Positions 1-4,862 of a stretch of 5,856 bases of DNA are shown one piece after another. The DNA lies in contig JAVVPD010000122.1 in the NCBI GenBank assembly GCA_036655975.1, forward strand, positions 1 through 5,856. Direction: 5' to 3'. Position 1 is the first letter of the stretch. Each line of letters starts with the position of its first letter. Source of the stretch: CASQEL01 sp036655975. GTDB taxonomy: Bacteria; Desulfobacterota; Desulfovibrionia; Desulfovibrionales; Desulfovibrionaceae. The position numbers and the translations under genes were made by a program. The notes under the pieces were generated by a model. That model saw nothing but the letters and a program-made list of their open reading frames with translations, did not search any database and was not told the origin of the DNA.

Positions 1-695
1 CTTACAGTACACTCCTCTTGCTACCCGCCTTCTTTTTGCTCGTCTTTTCCTATACCCGCAGCGGTTATCTGGCACTGCTGGTGGGGATGTGCCTTGTGCT
101 CTTCATTTTCGTAAAAAAAAGCCGCTGGCCGCTGATACTGCTGCCGCTGGCAAGCTTTATTCCCTTGGCTCTACTCCTCCCCCAACGCCTCGGCGCCCAC
201 GCCCTCGCCGGTGACGGACGGTGGGATTTATGGAAATTTGGGTGGGAAGTCTTTTGCAGCAAACCATGGTTTGGTGCCGGTTTTGGCGAATATAATCGGG
301 CCTTCCGAGCCTTGGGTTTTGTGCCCACCTTGGACGAAATCACCATTTCGCACCCGCACAATATCTATCTCCAATTCTTATGTGAATCCGGCATAGTAGG
401 CACATTTTTTATCCTTATTTTTCTGCTGGGTTTTCTGTACTGGGGCTATCGCCGGGTGCGGCAGGGCTTGGAACAGGCCCAAGCCGCCCATGCCCGTCAA
501 GCCATCTATCATTGGCGCTTGGCGACCTTTTTTTGGGCGGCGTGGGGCGCGTACTTGGCTAACGGCATTTTTGGACACGACTTTTTCCGCCTGTGGTGGT
601 TTTCGCTCAGTATGACCCTGTTGGGGCTTATGATCGGCGCGTGCTGCAATGCGCCGGACTTGGATAAAAATATAGAAAACAATATACTTGAGTAA
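1..695 (+). CDS. O-antigen ligase / polymerase family membrane protein (Wzy_C), 5' end missing
   Basis: This is the C-terminal 230 residues of a polytopic inner-membrane protein; the frame is open to the window's left edge, so the true start lies upstream. Proteins of this family (WaaL ligases, Wzy polymerases) transfer or join undecaprenyl-linked glycans on the periplasmic face. Seen directly: hydrophobic segments at the start, including the SYTRSGYLAL stretch typical of the family; a large periplasmic-type loop with Arg at 219-221 in GDGRWDLW and the SKPWFGAGFGEYN segment; then His at 357-359 in HPHN. From that His the sequence fits the WaaL-type pattern H-N-x9-G-x-x-G exactly (HN, nine residues, GIVG). 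Two or more membrane segments follow and the tail is short and polar. Ligase cannot be separated from polymerase or other Wzy_C proteins without the N-terminal half and surrounding glycan genes. An A8 run (113-120) lies inside the gene. The stop is TAA at 693-695. Confidence 0.85.
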   Translation, partial: YSTLLLLPAFFLLVFSYTRSGYLALLVGMCLVLFIFVKKSRWPLILLPLASFIPLALLLPQRLGAHALAGDGRWDLWKFGWEVFCSKPWFGAGFGEYNRAFRALGFVPTLDEITISHPHNIYLQFLCESGIVGTFFILIFLLGFLYWGYRRVRQGLEQAQAAHARQAIYHWRLATFFWAAWGAYLANGIFGHDFFRLWWFSLSMTLLGLMIGACCNAPDLDKNIENNILE

Positions 696-718
696 TTTTT
701 AAACTATTTATTTATAAC
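688..718 (+). promoter_or_regulatory. possible promoter for the NYN/LysO genes
   Basis: The 3' end of the ligase gene and the gap after it are strikingly AT-rich. A TATAAC box at 713-718 matches five of six bases of the sigma-70 -10 consensus. TTGAGT at 688-693 is a partial -35 match, but the 19-bp spacing is longer than optimal. No GC-rich hairpin terminator for the ligase gene is visible here, so read-through from upstream is also possible. This is a weak call based on motif likeness only. Confidence 0.3.
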
Positions 719-742
719 ATACTATTACTATTGGATCTTTTT

Positions 743-1354
743 ATGGGACGCTTTGCCGGTTTTGAAGAAGTGTACAGTGCTGTGTATGTTGATTTTGACA
801 ATATTTATACCCGTTTTCTGGAAATGGATCCCGAAACTGCCCGTGCCTTTGGCACAATGCCCCACCGGTGGGTAAAATGGCTAGAAATTCATGCCTTGCG
901 GATGCTGTATGGGGAAGGCGTTCGCCGCCGCATTCTCAAACGCATGTGTTATCTCAATCCCCAGCGCTATCAAGAATTTCGACACAGTTTCATCCGAGCC
1001 GCCTTTCAGGTGGTGGACTGCCCCCCCCTAACCCAGCAAGGCAAAACCAGTACTGATATTCATCTGGTCATGGACTGCATGGACGACTTGTCGCATTCCA
1101 CCCGCTTTGACGAATTTATTATTCTTTCGGGGGATGCCGACTTCACGCCTCTGCTCATCCGGCTACAAGAACACGCCCGCCGCACCCTCGTCTTGTCTGT
1201 GGGCTATTCCTCACCCGCATATACGGCCGCCGCTGCATGGCGTATACGTGAAGATTGGTTTATCCAGCAGGCCCTCAACGAAGAACGCCCGCTTGACGCA
1301 AACCTGCCCCTGTTGCCCGATGGCAGCCCAGACGGAAGCCCCAACGGCTGGTAG
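743..1354 (+). CDS. short NYN-domain (PIN-like) protein, putative ribonuclease
   Basis: The 203-aa product is nearly all one NYN domain (DUF88/LabA-like, PIN fold), a family of metal-dependent RNases or RNA-processing proteins. The expected acidic pocket is intact: D17 and N20 in YVDFDN, K101 and D105 in GKTSTDIHLVMD with D111 following, and D131/D133 in the strong LSGDADF motif near 128-134. ATG at 743 is chosen because a GGA (733-735) lies 7 bp upstream; an in-frame TTG at 731 would add four residues but lacks a better site. The C-terminus is only a short Pro/Gly/Asp-rich tail (PDGSPDGSPNGW). Many bacterial NYN proteins carry a long C-terminal extension, often an OST-HTH/LOTUS RNA-binding domain, and none is present here. 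A run of eight C at 1021-1028 lies mid-gene. The LysO genes begin 24 bp downstream, suggesting shared transcription. Fold and catalytic residues are well supported; the RNA target is unknown. Confidence 0.85.
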   Translation: MGRFAGFEEVYSAVYVDFDNIYTRFLEMDPETARAFGTMPHRWVKWLEIHALRMLYGEGVRRRILKRMCYLNPQRYQEFRHSFIRAAFQVVDCPPLTQQGKTSTDIHLVMDCMDDLSHSTRFDEFIILSGDADFTPLLIRLQEHARRTLVLSVGYSSPAYTAAAAWRIREDWFIQQALNEERPLDANLPLLPDGSPDGSPNGW

Positions 1355-1378
1355 ACAAAACGCAGGGGGAACGCCAAT

Positions 1379-1687
1379 ATGCTTGCTGAAGTAACCTGTA
1401 TTCTTGTGGGAATTCCCCTCGGCTACGCGCTACGCCATAACACGCCGCTCGTCCGAGGAACCACACGGATGGCCTCGGGGGTTATCTATGTGTTGCTGTT
1501 TCTGCTCGGCCTCAGCCTCGGCTCCAACGAGCACTTGCTGGCCCGCCTTGGAGAATTGGGCCTGCGGGGCTTTGCTATTGGGATGTGCTGCGCCTTGGGC
1601 AGCATTGTGGTAACCGCCTGTATTGCCAAAAAATATTTTTGTACTTCTTCCCTCCAACGCGCGGACAAAAAAACCTCAGCATCTTAG
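1379..1687 (+). CDS. lysO: LysO family exporter, N-terminal part (split gene)
   Basis: The 102-aa membrane protein matches the N-terminal third of LysO (Lys_export/DUF340), the inner-membrane L-lysine exporter described in E. coli as a single chain of about 299 residues. Three hydrophobic segments are visible, at about residues 3-18, 33-48 and 64-83. The second, with VIYVLLFLLGLSLGSNE, resembles the corresponding E. coli stretch with its LILFFMGISLAF-like core and a nearby acidic residue (here E51). The start is ATG with a strong AGGGGGA Shine-Dalgarno at 1364-1370, 8 bp upstream. The protein ends in a polar Lys/Ser-rich tail just where single-chain LysO has its hydrophilic linker, so the break falls between structural units. 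The next gene supplies the rest of the exporter. Substrate assignment (lysine, possibly thialysine) is by family only. As I recall, split LysO pairs occur in other anaerobes. Confidence 0.8.
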   Translation: MLAEVTCILVGIPLGYALRHNTPLVRGTTRMASGVIYVLLFLLGLSLGSNEHLLARLGELGLRGFAIGMCCALGSIVVTACIAKKYFCTSSLQRADKKTSAS

Positions 1688-1689
1688 GA
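1686..1689 (+). promoter_or_regulatory. ribosome binding site overlapping the upstream stop codon; fixes the start of the second LysO gene
   Basis: AGGA shares its first two bases with the TAG stop (1685-1687) of the N-terminal LysO gene and lies 6 bp before GTG at 1696. The arrangement suggests stop-start translational coupling, which would keep the two half-exporters in step. It is also the main argument that the pair is two real genes and not one gene broken by a frameshift. Confidence 0.65.
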
Positions 1690-1695
1690 CACAGT

Positions 1696-2313
1696 GTGAA
1701 AAGCGGTTTGTATATTCTGCTCTGCTTTGCGCTAGGGCTGGCAGTGGCCCAATGCCACCGTATTCCCCAAGCTTGGGGCGATACGGCTTTGACCTTGGCC
1801 TTGTATGTACTGCTGTTACTGGCTGGCATGTGCATCGGCTTTGACGTGCGAAATTTTAGCATTGTCCGCAACTTGGGTATGCGCGTGATCTTCCTGCCCT
1901 TGGGAATCATGTTCGGTTCAGCCTTGGGGGGGCTTGTGGCTTGGGCGGGATTAAACAGCATGCAGGACGCGACTTTGTCCTTGCGGGACACCATGGCGGT
2001 GGCCTCCGGCTTTGGCTATTACAGCCTTTCCAGCGTGATTATTGCCCGTTTTGGTGATGCGGCCCTCGGCTCCGTGGCCTTGATCGCCAATGTCACCCGC
2101 GAATTACTTACCCTGCTGGCTGCCCCCTTATTGGTTCGTTTCGGCGGGGCTTTAGCACCGGTTGCCACCAGCGCCGCAGCCGCCATGGACACCTGCCTGC
2201 CCGTCATTGCCCGACATTCGGGGGAGCAATACGCCATTTTAGGCATTTTTTCCGGCATGATACTGAGTTTAGCGGTGCCCTTTTTGGTGACAGGCCTGTT
2301 CGTGTTTTTTTGA
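1696..2313 (+). CDS. lysO: LysO family exporter, C-terminal part (split gene)
   Basis: The 205-aa membrane protein matches the C-terminal two thirds of LysO. Conserved family stretches are seen in order: an entry helix (about residues 3-19), LLLLAGMCIGFDVRN (38-53), the glycine-rich signature ASGFGYYSLSS (103-113), the SVALIANVTRELLTLLAAP segment (126-144) carrying acidic E136, and a final hydrophobic stretch from about 180. E. coli LysO has the equivalent signatures GFGWYSLSG and NDLAREL, where an intramembrane acidic residue is needed for export. GTG at 1696 is chosen because AGGA (1686-1689) sits 6 bp upstream and because the protein then begins at the first LysO-like helix. The same frame is open further upstream, but residues there (YFFPPTRGQK and so on) are not LysO-like. 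Added to the preceding gene, the total is 307 residues, close to the single-chain form. The two products presumably assemble as one transporter. Confidence 0.87.
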   Translation: MKSGLYILLCFALGLAVAQCHRIPQAWGDTALTLALYVLLLLAGMCIGFDVRNFSIVRNLGMRVIFLPLGIMFGSALGGLVAWAGLNSMQDATLSLRDTMAVASGFGYYSLSSVIIARFGDAALGSVALIANVTRELLTLLAAPLLVRFGGALAPVATSAAAAMDTCLPVIARHSGEQYAILGIFSGMILSLAVPFLVTGLFVFF

Positions 2314-2466
2314 CACCCAAGGCCCGCCCATAAAGACCGTATAACTATCTTGTTTTATCAACTCTTTTATGGCATTTTCACAGAGCACAAGGCGTTCTGC
2401 ACGCACTGTCAGGCAGGACAGCCACTCGTAACAGCCTTACACAACTTTTTATTGAGGAGTGAATCC
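2314..2466 (+). promoter_or_regulatory. intergenic leader upstream of the amino-acid importer
   Basis: This 153-bp gap is the most likely place for the importer operon's promoter, because a new functional unit begins here. A perfect TTGACA (2310-2315) overlaps the LysO stop codon, and a TATAAC lies at 2340-2345, but the 24-bp spacing is too long for an ordinary sigma-70 pair, so no promoter can be fixed. Two small dyads lie between 2392 and 2421: GCGT/ACGC (2392-2395 with 2401-2404) and CTGTC/GACAG (2406-2410 with 2417-2421). They could be an operator or small leader hairpins, or chance. I recognise no riboswitch, T-box or rho-independent terminator here. Confidence 0.35.
2454..2459 (+). promoter_or_regulatory. 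strong ribosome binding site that sets the binding-protein start
   Basis: GAGGAG lies 7 bp before ATG at 2467, near-ideal for high expression. It rules against an in-frame upstream TTG at 2350, which would add 39 residues before a clear signal peptide. Confidence 0.8.
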
Positions 2467-3213
2467 ATGTTTCGGACGCTTTCCATGGCTCTCATAACCC
2501 TGTGTCTTCTGGCCGGTTCCGCCTTTGCGGCCGCTGAAAAAACCGTTGTTTTCGCCTCCGACGCCACATGGCCGCCCATGGAGTTGCTGGATAACAAAAA
2601 ACAGGTTGTTGGCTATTCCGCTGACTATGTTAACGCTGTTGCCAAAGAATTGAATATGCCTGTGGAAGTACGTAATGTCGCGTGGGACGGCATTTTCGCT
2701 GGGCTTGCCGCCGGCAATTACGATGCGGTGGCTTCGTCGGTAACCATCACCCCCGAACGCCAGAAACAATTTTTATTCACCACCCCCTATGCCGAAATCC
2801 ATCAGGCATTGGTTGTTCCTGCCAATTCACCTCTCAAAAACATGGCGGAATTGAAGGGCAAAAAAGTTGGCGGGCAAATCGGCACCACCGGCATTTTTGT
2901 GATGCAAAACGCCAAAACGGGCGCCGTTATCCGTGAATATGAAGACGTAGGTTTAGCCATGGAAGACCTTGCCAATGCCCGCATTGACGCTGTTATGTGC
3001 GATGGCCCCGTTGCCCAATACTACGCGAACAAGAACAAAGATTTTACCAACAAATTCAAGCTGGCGCTGACAACCCCTGACGCCGAATATTACGGCTTTG
3101 CGCTGAACAAAAAAGATACCGCACTGCAAACACGTCTGAACAAGGGTATCAAAGCTGTGCAAGAAAAAGGTATTGAAAAGCAATTACAACAAAAATGGTT
3201 CGGACAAAACTAA
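2467..3213 (+). CDS. polar amino-acid ABC transporter, periplasmic substrate-binding protein (SBP family 3)
   Basis: The 248-aa product is a periplasmic solute receptor that hands its ligand to the permease and ATPase encoded downstream. Residues 1-21 form a Sec signal peptide (Arg near the start, hydrophobic LITLCLLAG, cleavage after AFA); no lipobox cysteine follows, so it should be a soluble periplasmic protein. The mature part has family 3 (PF00497) landmarks: FASDATWPPMEL for the first strand and ligand pocket, VGYSADYVNAVAKELN, the AWDGIFAGLAAGNYDAV block, TPERQKQFLFTTPY with R98, which by family knowledge grips the ligand carboxylate, GTTG at 139-142, and DAVMCDGPVAQYY with D179, which by family knowledge contacts the amino group. 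The length is normal. These residues indicate an alpha-amino acid, but side-chain specificity cannot be read; lysine, arginine, glutamine or cystine are all open. A strong hairpin lies just after its stop. Confidence 0.92.
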   Translation: MFRTLSMALITLCLLAGSAFAAAEKTVVFASDATWPPMELLDNKKQVVGYSADYVNAVAKELNMPVEVRNVAWDGIFAGLAAGNYDAVASSVTITPERQKQFLFTTPYAEIHQALVVPANSPLKNMAELKGKKVGGQIGTTGIFVMQNAKTGAVIREYEDVGLAMEDLANARIDAVMCDGPVAQYYANKNKDFTNKFKLALTTPDAEYYGFALNKKDTALQTRLNKGIKAVQEKGIEKQLQQKWFGQN

Positions 3214-3220
3214 GACTATG

Positions 3221-3249
3221 TGCGGGGGAGGCTTTGGCCTCCCTCCGCA
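3221..3249 (+). terminator. intercistronic GC-rich hairpin (attenuator or mRNA stabiliser) after the binding-protein gene
   Basis: The 5' arm TGCGGGGGAGGC (3221-3232) and 3' arm GCCTCCCTCCGCA (3237-3249) pair almost completely around a TTTG loop, with one unpaired base in the 3' arm. The run after the stem (TAATTGG) is not a U-tract, so it is unlikely to be a full rho-independent terminator. In binding protein-permease-ATPase operons, such hairpins commonly protect the upstream mRNA from 3' exonuclease or cause partial termination, giving an excess of binding protein over membrane parts. The structure is seen directly; the role is inference. Confidence 0.65.
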
Positions 3250-3297
3250 TAATTGGTTCACCGCGCCGCCAAAAATTCTTCGCTGAGTGAGTTGCGC

Positions 3298-4119
3298 ATG
3301 CACAATGATCATTCCGTAGTCCGCCCCGGTCAAAAAACGGGGAATATCCAAATCATGGTCACGGACGGAGTCTCCATCCCTGACCCCAAAGAATGGCGCT
3401 TGGTTAACGCGTGGTCCCTGTCCTTGACGGGAGCCATCGTAACGCTGCTGGTGCTGTCCACCGTATGGCCTGATCCCTACATTGAAATCATGGCTTTTTT
3501 GCCTGACGGACTCTTGGTAACCTTTCAGGTGACGGTGCTGTCGATAGTATGCGCCATTCCCTTAGGTTTGATCACAGGGCTGGGACGAATTTCGCGCAAC
3601 CGCACCGTCAACCTATTGGCTTCAGTATATGTAGAAGTCATTCGCGGCATTCCGCTCTTGGTGCAAATTTTCTATATTTATTATGCGCTGGCAAGATTTT
3701 TACAGGTGAGTGGTTTAGCCTCCGCAGTGATCGCCATCAGCTTTTGCTACGGTGCGTATATGGGGGAAGTGTTCCGTGCGGGCATTCTCGCCATTCCCAA
3801 GGGGCAGATGGAAGCGGCACGGTCACTCGGGTTGAACCGTTTTCAAACCATGTTTCTGATTATTCTGCCTCAGGCGTGGCGGACTATTTTACCGCCTGTG
3901 GGCAACGAATGTATCGCCATGCTCAAAGACACCTCGCTGGTATCGGTTATGGCTATGCCTGATTTGATGCAAAGGGGGCGCAGCTATGCGGCTAAAACCT
4001 ATCTGTATTTTGAAACGTATACGGTTATTGCCCTTATCTATCTTATTATCACGCTCGTCCTGTCCAAAGCGGTGAGCATTATGGAAGCTAGGCTGAACTA
4101 TTATGACCGCAGAAAATAA
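3298..4119 (+). CDS. polar amino-acid ABC transporter permease (HisM/GlnP-type)
   Basis: The 273-aa membrane protein forms the transport channel of the importer. After an unusually long polar N-terminus and an extra hydrophobic segment (about 38-56), the HisM/GlnP-type core follows: the helix starting LPDGLLVTFQVTVL (68-81), GRISRNRTVN, YVEVIRGIPLLVQIF (111-125), the YGAYMGEVFRAGI block (151-163), the cytoplasmic EAA loop EAARSLGLNRFQTMFLIILPQ (172-192) that docks on the ATPase, and NECIAMLKDTSLVSV (203-217). The start is uncertain. ATG 3298 has only a weak GAG/GTGAG site. ATG 3355 (254 aa) has GGGGA 11 bp upstream and still keeps the extra helix. An in-frame TTG at 3253 abuts the hairpin and is unlikely. 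Permeases of this family are usually about 215-250 aa. No second permease is present, so the channel is probably a homodimer. The gene's end overlaps the ATPase start by 17 bp. Confidence 0.92.
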   Translation: MHNDHSVVRPGQKTGNIQIMVTDGVSIPDPKEWRLVNAWSLSLTGAIVTLLVLSTVWPDPYIEIMAFLPDGLLVTFQVTVLSIVCAIPLGLITGLGRISRNRTVNLLASVYVEVIRGIPLLVQIFYIYYALARFLQVSGLASAVIAISFCYGAYMGEVFRAGILAIPKGQMEAARSLGLNRFQTMFLIILPQAWRTILPPVGNECIAMLKDTSLVSVMAMPDLMQRGRSYAAKTYLYFETYTVIALIYLIITLVLSKAVSIMEARLNYYDRRK

Positions 4120-4852
4120 CACTTCTCCCAGTATCAGCATCCGCAACGTGTGGAAATATTTTGACGAATTACCCGCCTTGCAGGACGTGAACCTTGACGT
4201 GATCGCGGGTGAAAAGGTGGTCATTATTGGGCCGTCCGGCTCGGGCAAGTCCACCCTGTTGCGCTCCATCAATCGCTTAGAAGAAATAGACAAAGGCCTT
4301 ATTCTGGTGGAAGGACAAGATATCAATTCCCCTGAAAACGATATCAATGTTATCCGCCAAAATCTGGGTATGGTTTTTCAGCAATTCAATTTATTTCCAC
4401 ATAAAACAGTGTTGCAAAATCTGACGCTTGCCCCCATGAAAGTGGGCGGATTGCCCAAGAATGAAGCCGAAGACCGCGCCCTAAAATTGCTGCAAAAAGT
4501 GGGAATCAGCGAAAAGGCCCATGTATATCCGGCCCTGCTTTCGGGCGGGCAACAGCAGCGGGTTGCCATTGCGCGCGCCTTGGCAATGCAACCACGCATT
4601 ATGCTGTTTGACGAACCGACTTCAGCGCTAGACCCGGAAATGGTGGGCGAAGTGCTGGACGTTATGGTCAACCTTGCCGACGAGGGCATGACCATGATTT
4701 GCGTGACCCACGAAATGGGCTTCGCGCGTATGGTGGCAGACCGCGTAATTTTTATGGATAAAGGCGTCATTGTAGAAGAAAACAAGCCGGATGCCTTATT
4801 TAATGCCCCCAAGCATCCCCGCTTGCGCCAATTTCTCAATCAAATTTTGTAG
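4103..4852 (+). CDS. polar amino-acid ABC transporter ATP-binding protein (GlnQ/HisP-type)
   Basis: The 249-aa cytoplasmic ATPase energises the importer. All nucleotide-binding motifs are intact: Walker A GPSGSGKST (43-51), Q-loop Q94 in VFQQFNLF, ABC signature LSGGQQQR (146-153), Walker B IMLFDEPTSALDP with D170 and catalytic E171, and switch histidine H203 in VTHEMGFA. The VFQQFNLFPHKTVLQN stretch and the length are typical of the polar amino-acid (PAAT/HAAT) subfamily; there is no extra C-terminal regulatory domain. ATG at 4103 lies inside the end of the permease gene (17-bp overlap), with only a poor AGG upstream, so translation is probably coupled to the permease. The next gene, mnmA, begins 10 bp after the stop with no terminator between them. 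Confidence 0.96.
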   Translation: MTAENNTSPSISIRNVWKYFDELPALQDVNLDVIAGEKVVIIGPSGSGKSTLLRSINRLEEIDKGLILVEGQDINSPENDINVIRQNLGMVFQQFNLFPHKTVLQNLTLAPMKVGGLPKNEAEDRALKLLQKVGISEKAHVYPALLSGGQQQRVAIARALAMQPRIMLFDEPTSALDPEMVGEVLDVMVNLADEGMTMICVTHEMGFARMVADRVIFMDKGVIVEENKPDALFNAPKHPRLRQFLNQIL

Positions 4853-4861
4853 GGTAGGGAG
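4851..4861 (+). promoter_or_regulatory. ribosome binding region of mnmA, overlapping the ATPase stop
   Basis: Two purine-rich blocks precede ATG 4863: AGGG at 4851-4854 (8 bp spacing, well placed) and AGGGAG at 4856-4861 (1 bp spacing, too close to work alone). The first overlaps the TAG stop at 4850-4852, a layout that favours coupling of mnmA translation to the transporter ATPase. Confidence 0.5.
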
Positions 4862-4862
4862 C

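Noticed and set aside
1585..1695. Longer form of the second LysO gene starting at GTG 1585
   Set aside because: The extra 37 residues overlap the first LysO gene in another frame and do not resemble LysO; a good RBS sits just before GTG 1696.
1640..1700. LysO as a frameshifted pseudogene
   Set aside because: Both halves are intact, the combined length matches the family, the break lies in the linker, and the second half has its own RBS and start.
2310..2345. TTGACA plus TATAAC as a sigma-70 promoter for the importer
   Set aside because: The boxes are good individually but 24 bp apart, well beyond the usual 16-18 bp, so the pair was not called.
2350..2466. N-terminal extension of the binding protein from TTG 2350
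   Set aside because: It would place 39 residues before a clear signal peptide; GAGGAG is positioned for ATG 2467.
2314..2466. Lysine riboswitch or T-box in the importer leader
   Set aside because: The gap is short for a lysine riboswitch, and I see neither its conserved core nor a T-box sequence or terminator hairpin.
3889..4347. Long antisense open frame across the permease/ATPase junction
   Set aside because: It lies opposite two well-supported genes and its translation shows no recognisable domain; it is a shadow of sense-strand coding.
4378..4839. Antisense open frame of 153 codons within the ATPase gene
   Set aside because: Ser/Thr/Ala-rich translation opposite conserved ABC motifs, no RBS or family likeness.
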